A stretch of DNA of 64,000 nt from Streptomyces sp. SCSIO 30461 (GCF_037023745.1 NZ_CP146101.1:4642001-4706000); one strand, 5' to 3'; positions 27,308 to 37,428 are shown, numbered from the stretch's first letter. Notes: generated from the sequence alone by a model not told the origin. A program made the numbers and translations.

Positions 27308-28566
27308 GTAGATTGTCGCGGCTTAGTTTTGCTGTGTGGTTGGGTAGAGGTGGCGTAGTTTCACGCGTGCGTCGTCGGTGGTGAAGTGCCAGTCGACTTG
27401 GCGCTGGTTGCTGTTGGTGTGCTGCTGCCAGGCGGCGAGTTCGGTGTTGAGCACGGTGAGGTCGTCGATGCGGCGGTCCAGGCACTGGCGGGTGAGCGCG
27501 GAGAGCTCGATCTCGGCGATGTTGAGCCAGGACCCGTGTTTGGGGGTGTGGTGGATTTCCAGGCGCTGGGCCAGCGCGAAGGCTTTCCCCGGGTCGAACG
27601 CCTCGTAGAGCGAGGCGGTGGTGTGGGTGTTGAGGTTGTCCATCACCAGCACGACCGTGGCGGCGTCGGGATAGTCCACGGTCAGCAGGTGTTCGACCTG
27701 GTGCGCCCAGTCGACCTTGGTCCGGCGGGGCTGGGCATCCACGCGTCGCCATCCGCGCAGCGGTTCAACCCAGCAGAAGATCGAGCAGGTCCCCGAGCGG
27801 ACGTACTCGTTGTCCTCGCGGCGGTCACGGCCGGGCCGCGGGGGAAGCGGATCGCGGACGTGGCCGAGCAGCTGGTACGGCTTCTCGTCCATGCACACCA
27901 CCGGACGCGCCGGGTCATAGGGCCGGGCATAGACGGCCAGCACGTCTTCCATCCGGGCCGCGAACTGCGCGTTCGCTCGTGGCGGGATGGTCCAGCACTT
28001 CTTCAGGTGAGGACGCAGTTCCGTTTTTTTAAAACCCGGCCGATCGTGGAGTGGTCCAGGTTCGGGATGTCCTCGATCAGCGCCACGTGCCTCTCCAGCA
28101 GGCGCAGCGACCACCGGGCATGGCCCTTGGGCGGTGTCGAGCAGGCCAGCGCGATCAGCCTCGCCTCGACCTCACCGGTCACCGGGGAGGGCACCGGGGG
28201 GCAGGCGCGTTCCTTCCGGCCGACCGTGGCCCACACATCGCCGCCGGTCTCCGCGTACCGCTTCGAGACCAGCCGGACCGACTCGCACGACACCCCGACC
28301 CGGTCCGCGATCACCGCCCGCGGATCGACCTCGCCGACCGACGTATCCAGCGCGAGCAACACCCGCGCCCGTCTGATCATCGACGCGCTGCGGACTCCCG
28401 TCGTGGTCACCCGCACCAACGCCTGACGATCCTCAGCACTCAAGGCAACCGGATACTTCTTTTGTGACGACATGGCACCCCCGCCCGGCCGAAGTGAAGC
28501 GACGAGGGGAGACTGCCCGACCGTCAACTCCACCAATCAGAGCCATACTTAGGTGCGACAATCTAC
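27308..28566 (-). mobile_element. Complete IS630-family element with TA target duplication
   Basis: The 1,259-bp element has terminal inverted repeats GTAGATTGTCGC at 27308 and GCGACAATCTAC ending at 28566. A TA dinucleotide lies on each side (27306-27307 and 28567-28568), the standard IS630 target. The transposase is in two frames joined at an A7 run. Ends are intact, so it may still be mobile. Confidence 0.92.
27323..28473 (-). CDS. IS630-family transposase made by -1 frameshifting
   Basis: The upstream frame (28473 to 28003) starts [20 protein letters not shown] and carries the HTH; it ends in [12 protein letters not shown]. The downstream frame (to 27323) continues as [16 protein letters not shown] with the DDE core ([33 protein letters not shown]). 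Both meet at an A7 run at 28024-28030 (minus strand A AAA AAA C), a canonical -1 slippery site in the right phase. ATG 28473 follows a GGGGG ribosome site. The fused protein would be about 380 residues. Confidence 0.85.
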
Positions 28567-28569
28567 TAG

Positions 28570-28997
28570 CACATCACGCCTGTCGACCAGATTCCCTTGC
28601 TTCTGAAGGCAGGTCTTGTGCATCTCCACTGTGCCCGCTGTACGGTCGACTCCTGGCTTGGTCAAGCCCTCAACGTTCCAATTCGTGCTGCTCCTCGGCG
28701 ACTTGGGCCCGTTCCGGTCGGTAGCGAACAGCGGACTCAATTCGTTCGGTTTGTCCTTGTGTCGGCAGGCAGGGAGGGGTTGCAGGCGTGGTGCTGGCGG
28801 TCATGGGCACATCGTGCCCGGGCTTTCTCAACGCGCCAGGCAGACGACGCTACGCAGACCCCAGTCACCGGGCCGAGGGGGATGCGTTCGCCGGCGCGTT
28901 GGTGCCTGGGCTGGGAAGAGCAGGGCGGGCAGCGGCACAGGTCAATGCTCACCTCGCCTGCTGTTCTCACTGCCATCCGTCGACGCGTGAAGGTCTC
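28570..28997. other. No recognisable gene
   Basis: About 430 bp to the right of the IS630 element hold several overlapping open frames without motifs on either strand. I see no promoter or structured element worth naming. Confidence 0.4.
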
Positions 28998-29372
28998 TCA
29001 GCTAGCGTCCACAGGGCTGTTGGTGATTGCGCCTCCGCGGGTCGCGCTCTGGCGGGTGTCGGCCGCGCGGCTGGTGGCAGGCGAGTCGGTGATGTTTCCC
29101 TCGCGGGTTGCCGTTTGGGTGGCGGAGCCGCCGTCGCGGACGGTAACGCCGGAGCCGGTGATCTGACCGCCGTGGCCTGCCCGTACGCGTACCCAGCTGC
29201 GGCTCTGCGTGCCGCTGCCGATACTTTGGACGGCGATGGCAACAGCGGCGATGGCCAGTACGGCCAAGGTAGCAGCGAGGGACCAACTCCAGCGGCTGGT
29301 GATGAGGTTGGTGACGACGCCGGTGGCTATCCCCACCACCACTCCGGCGGCTGCTACAGCCTTGGGACCCAT
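28998..29372 (-). CDS. Small membrane protein with C-terminal degenerate repeats
   Basis: A 124-residue protein with two hydrophobic segments (about 5-25 and 31-52, AAAGVVVGIATGVVTNLI and LAATLAVLAIAAVAIAV). A polar tail follows with loosely repeated units of the form GxxxxITxSPxxxxxAxTR. ATG at 29372 has AGGAGG about 5 bases upstream, strong support for a real gene. Function unknown. Its closeness to the STAND ATPase gene, on the same strand with only an IS630 and a spacer between, may once have been an operon. Confidence 0.6.
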   Translation of the reverse strand: MGPKAVAAAGVVVGIATGVVTNLITSRWSWSLAATLAVLAIAAVAIAVQSIGSGTQSRSWVRVRAGHGGQITGSGVTVRDGGSATQTATREGNITDSPATSRAADTRQSATRGGAITNSPVDAS

Positions 29373-29500
29373 CGGCGCCTCCTGAGGTCTGCGGCCAGTC
29401 GATCACAGCGGGCTGGCAATTTCAGTTTAACCCTCATTGCAGCCTGGGGAGCTGTCAATCCCAACTTCCCCTGCAATCACGGGCTCCACGCTACGAGGGG

Positions 29501-29905
29501 ATGGTCACTGGTGACGAAGCTACCGCGCGGCTGCGGGATGCCCTTGCGAACTCCGACGCCGTGGTCCGTGGGCATGCGGCTTTGGCGCTCGGTACATGTG
29601 GTGTGGCCGATGCAGTCCCGGCGCTCATCGACATGATCGTGGAGGGAAGGAACGACACCGATGCAGCCGATGCACTGAGCGTGCTGGCGAGCGACATCGC
29701 GACGGCAGATCAGATCGCGACCAGGCTCGTCGACCGCCTTGCCGACAACACAACCAAGGCACCTGCACGCGGGCGGCTGACCCAAGCATTGGCGGACATC
29801 CCGGGAACGACGGCGTCACATGCCCTCGTGGAGTTGTCCCATGACGAGGAGCGTGCTGTTGCGCTAACTGCCACATACCTGCTTCAGCTCCGGAACGTGA
29901 GGTGA
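29501..29905 (+). CDS. HEAT-repeat protein, probably truncated
   Basis: 134 residues of alpha-helical HEAT repeats (LRDALANSDAVVRGHAALAL, VPALIDMIVEG, RLTQALADIPG). HEAT repeats bind proteins or nucleic acids. The protein is short, the ATG at 29501 has a purine-rich sequence only one base away, and no upstream helices exist, so an N-terminal part may be missing. Confidence 0.6.
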   Translation: MVTGDEATARLRDALANSDAVVRGHAALALGTCGVADAVPALIDMIVEGRNDTDAADALSVLASDIATADQIATRLVDRLADNTTKAPARGRLTQALADIPGTTASHALVELSHDEERAVALTATYLLQLRNVR

Positions 29906-29948
29906 AGGAATCGGGACGGGTGCGTATCCGATGGGGGTGGCTGGTTGA

Positions 29949-30852
29949 TTAGGCTGCGAGGCTGAGGGTGTTGCGATATCGGGCCTGGTGGTTTCGGGTG
30001 AACTCCTGTTGTTCGTGCCAGGCCCAGTAGGTGTCGAAGTCGCCGTTGGCGCGCAGGGCACGGAGTTTCAGCACGGCCTCGGCTCCGGACAGGCCCCAGC
30101 GGGCTCCGGCGATGTCGAGACGGTCTTTGACCAGGTGGCGGCAGGCTCCCTCGATGATGCCCGTCGCGATCGGCCAGCCGGCACTCAGGGCGGTGTCGTA
30201 GCGGAGGTATTCGGCCTTGTTGGTGAGGTAGGCCACGGCGTCGTCGATGCCTTTGTGGTGGCCGGCGGCGATCCCGGCACGTTCGGCGGCCGCTCGGATC
30301 GCCGTGGCGGCCTTGCCGCAGTCTCCGGCCAGGACGGTGCGGGCGGTGTGGGCGACCCATGCCTCGATGGTCTTGTCGCCGCTCTCGTGCAGGCCGTGGC
30401 CGGCGCCCCACAGATACTCCAGGACGTGGACGATGTCGATGACGATGTGGACGGCGACGCCTCGACGCGCGGCCTCGGTGTTGATCAGGTCGATCTGGTG
30501 GGGTGCGCCGTCGACCAGGACGACCCAGGTGCGCGAGTGGCCGGGGTCGCGGGCCTCGGCCTGGTCGAACACCGCGGCCACGACCTCGGCGGCGGTGTCG
30601 TTGACCGAGCCGCACAGCCACTTGGAGCGGGCCTTCGGGGCCCGGGCCGGACGGTCGGCCCCGTCGGTGGCCCGCTCGGCGTCGGGGTCGGCGATGATGT
30701 CGTCGACGTCGCGCGGGACCGGCTCGGCGTCGTAGACGGTGCCCAGCGTGGCCATCCGCTTGCGGCCGTTCTTCTCCCCGGCCGAGAGCCGCTTGTCCAG
30801 CTTGTTGCCGCCCTTGGCGGCGGCTGCCCTGGCGGTGGCCTCGCGCAGCGCG
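29949..30852 (-). pseudogene. ISKra4-family transposase, N-terminally truncated
   Basis: About 300 C-terminal residues are intact: DALREATARAAAKGGNKLDK, NGRKRMATLGTVYDAEPVPR, VVLVDGAPHQIDLI, HIVIDIVHVLEYLWGA, SAGWPIATGIIEGACRH and a C-terminus NTLSLAA. The normal N-terminal ~200 residues are absent. Homology begins abruptly at about 30852, where an unrelated coiled-coil reading frame joins it. Confidence 0.85.
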
Positions 30853-31104
30853 TCCGGTCATCGTCTCCCGCGTGATCTGCAACCGGGACAGCTCGGCCTC
30901 CACCAGCGTCAACGCTTCGGACAACTTGGCGATCTGCTCACGCAGTTCCTCGGCCCGCGACCGGGCCGCACCCTCTTTGGACTCCAACGCAGCCAACCAC
31001 AACCCCACCCACCCCCGACTGGTGTCCGCTCCGACAGCGAACGACTCACCGCCAAAGGTAGGAACCTCACGCGGCCCGCGGCACCGTAAATCCCACCGAA
31101 CCAC
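30853..31104 (-). pseudogene. Coiled-coil protein fragment joined to the ISKra4 remnant
   Basis: The minus strand encodes a short helical segment (RAEELREQIAKLSEALTLVE, then AELSRLQITRETM) of a type I associate with small ORFs next to actinobacterial transposases. It runs into the ISKra4 sequence out of frame. A similar segment is found at 50.9 kb. I cannot name the family. Confidence 0.45.
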
Positions 31105-31241
31105 CCCAACGAGTCACCCGAGCAGGATACGCACCCAAAGACATTCCTTTCGGCCGCGGCCCCTCACCTCACTTGCCCCTCCTCCCGTGAAGGACGTCTC
31201 CCATACGCCGCTCCCCCCGTACCCCGCGTACCCCGCGTGCG

Positions 31242-31767
31242 CCGCACGCGCAGCTCGCCCGGTTCGTCCAGAGGGGCGAGGAGATCCTCCCCGCCTGGGA
31301 CGCCTACTCCGAGGAGGCCACCGGACTCGACGGCTGGCCCTACGACAAGCACGCCTACGGCATACGCCAGAGCCGGCGCGACGCCGATACCGCCGCGGCG
31401 TTCGAGCAGGTCCGCCCCGCCGCACACGCTCTGCTCGCCACCGCCCACACACAACTCGCCGCCCTGCCCACCCACTCCGTGCGAAGCACCTGGGTATGGC
31501 AGTTGGCCACCCTCACCTACGCACTCGACCGACTCGACACCCTGAGCGAGGGGTGGCACACGACCCGCACCGGCCTCCTCGCCGGCATTGATGCCCGCAG
31601 TCCCGCATACGCCGACGCCCTCGCCGAGTACCACGCCGAGGCGTGGAGCTACCTCAACGACTGGGCCAACCACGGCTCGGCGCTCCGGGAAATCAACACC
31701 GCAGCCCGCAAAGCCCCTTCGCCCCTTGCCCCACACCGACCCCCGCCCGGCGAACCGCGACACGGAA
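31242..31767 (+). pseudogene. Hypothetical protein upstream of a DUF317 gene, no start codon
   Basis: Coding-like sequence runs from about 31242 (LARFVQRGEEILPAWDAYSE) to about 31767 (WSYLNDWANHGSALREINTA). It is helical and Trp-rich with no motif. Pairs of this kind (helical protein then DUF317) are common in Streptomyces. No good start codon was found before 31479 (GTG), so the N-terminus is lost; the frame formally stays open to 31928. Confidence 0.45.
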
Positions 31768-31944
31768 GTGACCAGGCCCCCGCCTCCCGAGACCTTCAAG
31801 GTCGACTTCATCACCCCGCGCGCCGGCAGCGGCGACCCCGCCTGGATCACCATCCCCCTCCACCGTGCCTGCGGATGGAGTCACGACAACGACCCCCTGA
31901 TGCCACGCGTCCTGCTCTCCAGCCCTGACCAGAAGGCCCTCCAC
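31768..31944 (+). pseudogene. DUF317 domain fragment
   Basis: GTG near 31768 begins a frame containing VDFITPRAGSGDPAWITIPL and GWSHDNDPLMPRVLLSSPDQ, a good match to the first half of DUF317. After QKALHL it changes without a stop into unrelated oxidoreductase sequence, so it is a truncated gene. Confidence 0.7.
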
Positions 31945-32098
31945 CTGTTCTATCCGGGCTACGTCGACGAGATCAGGTACTTCTGCGACTGCGTGCTGAA
32001 CGGCACCTCACCCGAACTCGGCTCGCTTGAGCAGGCGTTCCACATCCTGCAGCTATTCGAGGCATACCGTCGCGCGGAGCCGGAGACGTGGACGACCG
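31945..32098 (+). pseudogene. Gfo/Idh/MocA oxidoreductase, C-terminal fragment
   Basis: In frame with the DUF317 fragment, FYPGYVDEIRYFCDCVLNGT followed by SPELGSLEQAFHILQLFEAY is the C-terminal segment of Gfo/Idh/MocA sugar dehydrogenases. The NAD-binding domain is absent. The in-frame junction near 31945 makes an artificial chimera that reads on to 32247. Confidence 0.55.
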
Positions 32099-32280
32099 TC
32101 AAGGTAGAGCGCGAAGCCCCTGCGTGCCAGGGCGGCCCTGGCCTGGCTCTTGCGGGTCGCGCTTCGCGAAGTCGCCGTCCGTGTGCGGCTCGTACGCCTC
32201 TGGCGCCAAGCCGAGTTCGTGAGTGGAGTACTCGCCGAACCGAATGATCTTCTCGGTGAGGTGGAGGAGACCTCCGCCAG
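32099..32280 (-). pseudogene. Tn3-family transposase, C-terminal fragment
   Basis: The minus strand reads LLHLTEKIIRFGEYSTHELG then LAPEAYEPHTDGDF, matching the C-terminus of Tn3-type TnpA (LTEHIxRFGEYSTHELGxxPEAYDPxLDVDF). Stop at 32099-32101. The remaining ~950 residues are gone. Confidence 0.7.
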
Positions 32281-32432
32281 ATCATCAGGCTCCACCTTTC
32301 AGCCCTCGGCCTGCAGCTCGCGCACCGCCTCGGCGATATCGAGGATGTTGTGGACACGGCTGGTCAAGAAGCGCCAGCGGCGTCTGGGCGGCGTGGACGA
32401 GATGGTCCTGTCAGTGCGGTCGCCTGGCGAAG

Positions 32433-33419
32433 TCAGCGAACACTTACGACCGAGGCGGAGTCGGCAGAGCGGTCGGCGGTGACGAAGTCCGGTCTGCCGT
32501 CGCCGTTGAGGTCACCTGCCGCCACCCCGTAGGGGCCTGTACCGGTGGGGTAGGAGGTCCGTTCAGACCGTCCCCAACGGCTGTGCCGTGCGAGGACGGA
32601 GACCGTGTTGCTGTCAAAGTCGCAGGTGATGATTTCCAAGCTGCCGTCACCGTCCAGGTCTGCGGTGGTCACGCCGGTCGGGTTAATGCCGGTGCGCTTG
32701 GTGACGGCGGACCTGAAGGTGCCGTCGCCTCTGTTGAAGAGCAGCGAAACGGTGTTGTCGCCGCGGTTGGCCGTGATGATGTCAGGCTTCTCGCCAGCCC
32801 GCAGAGCGACGGCCGTCACGGAGCGGGGCTGGCGCCCGACCCGGTAGGCGACGCGAGATTCAAGGACTCCGTGGCCGTTGTTCCTGAGTACGGACACGGT
32901 GTTCGTACCGTTGTCAGCGGTGATGACGTCGACTCTACCGTCGCCGTTCAGGTCGGCGGCGGCCACGGAGGTCGGATTGACGCCAGTGGCGTAGGCAACA
33001 GCGGGCTCGAAGGTACCGTCCCCCCTGTTGATGAGAACCGACACCGTACTGTCGGCGAAGTTCGAGGTGACGAGATCAGGCCCGTCCACACCGTTCAGGT
33101 CGGCGGCGGCCACGGAGGTCGGATTGACGCCAGTGGCGTAGGCAACAGCGGGCTCGAAGGTACCGTCCCCCCTGTTGATGAGAACCGACACCGTACTGTC
33201 GGCGAAGTTCGAGGTGACGAGATCAGGCCCGTCCACACCGTTCAGGTCGGCGATGGCTGTGGACAGCGGTCGGGCCCCGACAGAGTAGTCACGGTACGAA
33301 GAGGACCCGTACGGTCCGTCGGCCCATGCAGGGCCGCCAACACACAGTACGGTCGCCAGCGTCGTGGCGGAGGCTCGCGCCCATCTCGCTCGGGCGGTCC
33401 GGCTGGTCCAGTCGGCCAT
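32433..33419 (-). CDS. Secreted VCBS/FG-GAP repeat protein
   Basis: About 328 residues with a signal peptide (arginine-rich start, then ATTLATVLCVGGPAWA). Six VCBS-like repeats follow, each with motifs such as AADLNGDGRVDVITAD or NRGDGTFEPAVAY. Two consecutive repeats are identical at the DNA level. The ATG at 33419 was preferred over GTG at 33449 because a GAGAGAGCGAG ribosome site lies in front. Extracellular, function unknown; it is a different protein from the 7.8-kb FG-GAP protein. Confidence 0.87.
   Translation of the reverse strand: MADWTSRTARARWARASATTLATVLCVGGPAWADGPYGSSSYRDYSVGARPLSTAIADLNGVDGPDLVTSNFADSTVSVLINRGDGTFEPAVAYATGVNPTSVAAADLNGVDGPDLVTSNFADSTVSVLINRGDGTFEPAVAYATGVNPTSVAAADLNGDGRVDVITADNGTNTVSVLRNNGHGVLESRVAYRVGRQPRSVTAVALRAGEKPDIITANRGDNTVSLLFNRGDGTFRSAVTKRTGINPTGVTTADLDGDGSLEIITCDFDSNTVSVLARHSRWGRSERTSYPTGTGPYGVAAGDLNGDGRPDFVTADRSADSASVVSVR
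32946..33239. repeat. Two identical 147-bp tandem repeats inside the VCBS gene
   Basis: Bases 32946-33092 are repeated at 33093-33239 (49 codons, LNGVDGPDLVTSNFADSTVS and on), with the start of a third related unit after 33240. The perfect identity means very recent duplication or gene conversion. Confidence 0.9.
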
Positions 33420-34591
33420 CGGTCTCGCTCTCTCGTATCGCTCGCCCACCGGGTTTATCGGCGGGTCACTTCGACGTCCGTGGATTTCAACCAGGCAAGC
33501 CTGTGGTTGTATTGGACGCTGATATACCGCTCAGGTCCGGTAATGACCGTGTCGGGCGGGTCCGGGGAGAAGTCCTGGGCGGGTGTCGCCGACCTTGTGG
33601 CCACGTAGGCCTGCCCCTTGAGGATGGTGTAAACGCCCAGGGGGATCTGCGGAGAAGGCGCCTTTCCACCGGGTGGGTACGCGGCGGGGCCCGGGTAATT
33701 AGTTCCGTAGACGGGGATGGACGTACGGCCGGGCCGGGGACGCACGATCAGCAGCGAACTCTTGCCGGAGAGACGGGTGTACTTGCCGCCCGGGTTGAAG
33801 AACCAGACCTTCTGGCCACAGAACCAGATGGCGGTCCAGTCACCCCGTTGCTCCGCGACCACGTACTGCTGCCCCTGATTGAGTCTGTCCCCCCAATCCT
33901 CGATCCGATCGGTCCCCGCGATGCCCGCAGGAAGACCCGGATCGGGGAACAGCGGGGCGAGGTGGCTAGGGCCAGTACGCGCGAACAGGAAGTTCGAAGG
34001 CTGTGTCTGAAGCTTGCACGACTGCGGAGACGCGCCGGTGCACACCCGGAGAGTCTGCAGGTTTCTGCTGAAGTCGGGTGAGATAGTAACCACCGAGCCG
34101 GGTCGGGGCACATGTTCTGCAGTGGCCCTCGGGGACCGGTCCGGGTGTTTCCACGAGACCAAGGCCATCAAACGCTCCCAGTCCCAGTAAGGGCCCGGGC
34201 CCCATCCCATGTCGGCGATGGCGCCCGTCGAGTCGGCTTGGACCTGGTCTTCCCCGATGATGTGCTGCCGGTCGAGCGGCACCTTGTACTTCGCCGAGAG
34301 CCCCCTCACCAGTATCGCTACAGTGCGGTAAACGGAAGGCGTGTACCACTTCGCTCCCTGCGCCGCCGCACCCTCAACTTGGATCCCGACGGCATGCAGA
34401 TTATACGTGTAGTTGTCGGTGAAGAAGGGAATTCTCTGCGGCCGTACCATTTCGGTGACGTATCCGTCGTTAGAACGCACCTCGTAGTTGACCGAGACCT
34501 CCAGCGCCGGATTCTGATAATCGGCGAGCGCGGCGTCGTACGTCGTTTCCGAGTTGTTGATGACGATCGTATTCAGGATAACCTCGATCTG

Positions 34592-36286
34592 TCAGCGGTG
34601 ATCGCTGCCGGGTAGCGTCTTCGGCTCGCCCTGTTTGTCCCGCGTATTGGCGGGTGGGGCCGTCGCGTGTCGCTGCGGCTGCGCCGGGTTCCACGGTCCC
34701 GGTGGTGGTGCCGGTCTCTCCTTCCTGGTCTTCGTCGGGGCGGGGTCCGCGCGTCAGGTGACGGCGGAAAGCTCGGTCAGACGCCGCCAGGCCGTGGCGA
34801 ATGCCCTGGCCCAGGGCCAGTCGGCAGGGAGGCGGAGGTGCCGGCGGCGGGCGTGGTGGGCGAGGCGGGCGGGCAGGTGGTAGATCCGAAAGCGCATGGT
34901 GTCGGGTTCGGCGTCGGCGAGGCCGTCCTGGTCGTGGAGGGCCAGGAGACGGAGCCAGGCGTCGAGGTCGGCCGCGAGGTTCGCGGTCAGCATCCAACTC
35001 GTGTTGTTCTGCCAGGATTTCGAGGGCAGGTTGTGCAAGCCCATGGCCTTGTTCGTGCGCACGCGGTCTTCGACCACGGCATGGTGGCGGTGCACGGCGT
35101 CCAGCCACTGGATCTGGTGGGAGCCGACGACCCGGGTCATCTTGTTGATGTTCGTGGCGATGACCGAGTACTTCCAGCCGGTCTTCTTCTCGAAGTCGGT
35201 CAGGTTCGCCAGGTGGCGGCTGGAGGGTCTGACCCGGCGGACGATCAGCCGCAGGCCCCGGCTCCAGCCCTCGCGTCCGTTCAGTCCGCTCAACTCGGCG
35301 ACGAAGTAGCCCTCCTGGACGCTGCCGTCCTGGTTGAGGGATGCCTCCCACGCTGCCTCGGGCAGTTTCGCGATGGCCTGCTCGTCGGCCTCGGTGATGG
35401 TCCAGCCGGTGGTGAAGCGGACCGTGCGCCGACGCGTGTTCAAGCCGAGGAGATGTTCGTGCAGGCCGTGGGTCGCGCCGGCCCCGTCGACCCGCACGAG
35501 GATCTTCGCGCGCGAGGAGCCCGGGATCTGGGCGAGCGCATCGGCGAGCACCGCCTTGTGGTCGGCGACCGTGTTCGAGCCCGCGTTGCCGCTCCGCAGC
35601 AGCATCGCCAGACACTCGCCGGTGTTCGCGCACCACGCGGCCAGAGGATGAAACCCGAAGCTCTTCTTCCAGGTCGCCGCCGCGCCCTCTTTCTTCGAGG
35701 CGGCCGTGATGATCGTTGCGTCCATATCGACGATCACCCAGTGGTGCAGGCGTTTCCCGGCGATGGTCAGCCAGGGAAATCCGCCGGGCCGCAGCGCCAG
35801 CCACGACCACACCGTACGGCGGATCCGCGCCCGGGCCCGGTTGATCGCCGCGATCCGGTCGGCGTCACACAGGTTCAGGGTGCGGTGCACCGTGGAGTCC
35901 GAGACGCCCGGGCCCATCACCCGCTCATGGTGCCAGGCGAGCTGTCCGGCCTCGGCCACACTGCGGGCGCCGAGCGCGATCGATATCGCCAGGTGGACGA
36001 GGACCACTGCCCGGTCCCGCCAGCCCGGACCGCCGGTCGGGAACACCCCGGACAGGGCCCCGGTCAGCCCCGACCGGTCCGCAAGGCGCCGCAGCAACAC
36101 CACCCCGGCATGCCCGACCAAACCTTTCCCGTCAGCCCTCACGACCAGGCCCCGGTCCCACCCTGTACGCTCGCTCACCAGAAAGGTGTCCTGACTCCTG
36201 CACCCGATGCTTCCTCGACAGTCGCATCCTCGCAGTTCAGGGCACCTTTTCTGCTACCGGGCCGTCAGATCATCGAATTCCGCTGA
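34592..36286 (-). mobile_element. IS1380-family element inserted in the amidase gene
   Basis: A 1,695-bp element bounded by TCAGCGG at 34592-34598 and CCGCTGA at 36280-36286, with a CTG direct repeat at 34589-34591 and 36287-36289. Removing the element and one CTG restores the interrupted gene in frame. IS1380 duplications are usually four bases, so one end could be off by a base. Confidence 0.82.
34754..36178 (-). CDS. IS1380-family transposase
   Basis: A 474-residue complete DDE transposase. Motifs include WVIVDMDATIITAASKKEGA (first Asp), ILVRVDGAGATHGL (second Asp), a central insertion and SWQNNTSWMLTANLAADLDA near the C-terminus. It starts at 36178, about 110 bp inside the element end. 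Confidence 0.9.
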   Translation of the reverse strand: MSERTGWDRGLVVRADGKGLVGHAGVVLLRRLADRSGLTGALSGVFPTGGPGWRDRAVVLVHLAISIALGARSVAEAGQLAWHHERVMGPGVSDSTVHRTLNLCDADRIAAINRARARIRRTVWSWLALRPGGFPWLTIAGKRLHHWVIVDMDATIITAASKKEGAAATWKKSFGFHPLAAWCANTGECLAMLLRSGNAGSNTVADHKAVLADALAQIPGSSRAKILVRVDGAGATHGLHEHLLGLNTRRRTVRFTTGWTITEADEQAIAKLPEAAWEASLNQDGSVQEGYFVAELSGLNGREGWSRGLRLIVRRVRPSSRHLANLTDFEKKTGWKYSVIATNINKMTRVVGSHQIQWLDAVHRHHAVVEDRVRTNKAMGLHNLPSKSWQNNTSWMLTANLAADLDAWLRLLALHDQDGLADAEPDTMRFRIYHLPARLAHHARRRHLRLPADWPWARAFATAWRRLTELSAVT

Positions 36287-37030
36287 CTGTTCAGGGATAA
36301 GCCCGTTGGCCGGTTTGTCGGCGAGCTGGAAGTTGTTGGGGTCCGCCGCGAGGAAGCGGCATTGGGGGCGGCACAGGTCCGTCTCCTCCGCTTCCCGGCC
36401 ATGACCTGCCGTCCCCGGCATCGAACGCTGTCCTCTTGCGGGCGAGACACCGGGGTCTGCGGTCAAGCGCACCGTCTGACCGTCCGGCCGGACCGACCGT
36501 GCTCCCTCCCGCAAGGTCCGGTAGACAGCGTCCGCGAAGGCGGCGCCGCCACCTCGATAGGAGGAGCCGCCGAAGCGGGCAACCGCCCCGTACCACCGCC
36601 CGGGATCCTCGGGACTGCTTCCCGTCAGGGACCTCTGGTGGAGCGCTAGAAGCGCCGCTCCACCCCTGATGTTCTCCCGATCGTTCCTACGCAATACCGC
36701 CGGAGCAGCACCTACCAGCGCTGCGGCCCGGTCCAAAGGGCGAGCCGAAGAACCGCTCACCGCGCCCTTCTCGCCCAGGTCGAACAGGCCATATCCCCCG
36801 CTGCTGCTTCGCAGCCCGTCGTGGGACTCCCACCAGGATGACTCATGGCTCACTGCCAGCAGCAACGGAACCGGTACGTGAAACTCGGCCGCCGCGTCAG
36901 CGAAGTCCCGCTCCAACGACCCGGGGGACGAAGCCGCGACAGGCACCGCGCCAACCCCGACCAGACCGACGACAAGCCCCACGCACAGCCGTCTCCTCCA
37001 ACGTGAGACGCGAGATGGCAGCAACAGCAC

Positions 37031-37428
37031 AAGTCTCTCCCCGTTGGGCACGACAGGTGAGCAAACGCGGCAACGCCCGCAGTACGGGCCTGCCCCACCG
37101 ACACCGTGCCCCACGACCAGCACCACTCCCGGGAGGCGCGCACGGATCCCCGAGCGCCTCAGTCGATCAGCCGATCAACGACTCCCAACCTGCCTGTCCT
37201 GACCAGCAAACTCACAAGATCACGCAACCAGGTCGTCGGGTCTATCCGGAATTGGGCTCTGGCTCCCTTCCGGTGGTAACAGGCGGTAATGCCCGCCGCT
37301 TTCGGCGATCTATGCAGCTCAGGCTGTATAGCACCGGGATCACGAGCTCGTCGCTGACACTGAGTGGGACGACCTTCCTTTCGTGACTGTCCGTCACCAT
37401 CGAAAGTGAGCCCGAGCCGGAAGCGTTA
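37031..37428. promoter_or_regulatory. Upstream region of the amidase gene, no gene seen
   Basis: About 400 bp of less GC-rich sequence upstream of the amidase GTG. It presumably holds the amidase promoter on the minus strand. No ORF on either strand has recognisable motifs. Confidence 0.4.

Larger units (their letters stand above)
33455..37030 (-). pseudogene. N-acetylmuramoyl-L-alanine amidase split by an IS1380 element
   Basis: The N-terminal half (37030 to 36287) has a signal peptide (RRRLCVGLVVGLVGVGAVPV) and a lysozyme-like helical domain (FHVPVPLLLAVSHESSWWES, GGYGLFDLG). The C-terminal half (34588 to 33455) has the amidase_2 domain (VILNTIVINNSETTYDAALA, HAVGIQVEG, RQHIIGEDQV). IS1380 sits between them. 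Removing it with one copy of the 3-bp CTG duplication joins PEQ to IEVIL in frame, giving about 625 residues. GTG 37030 follows GGGGAGAG. The intact protein would cut peptidoglycan outside the cell; now it is broken. Confidence 0.88.
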
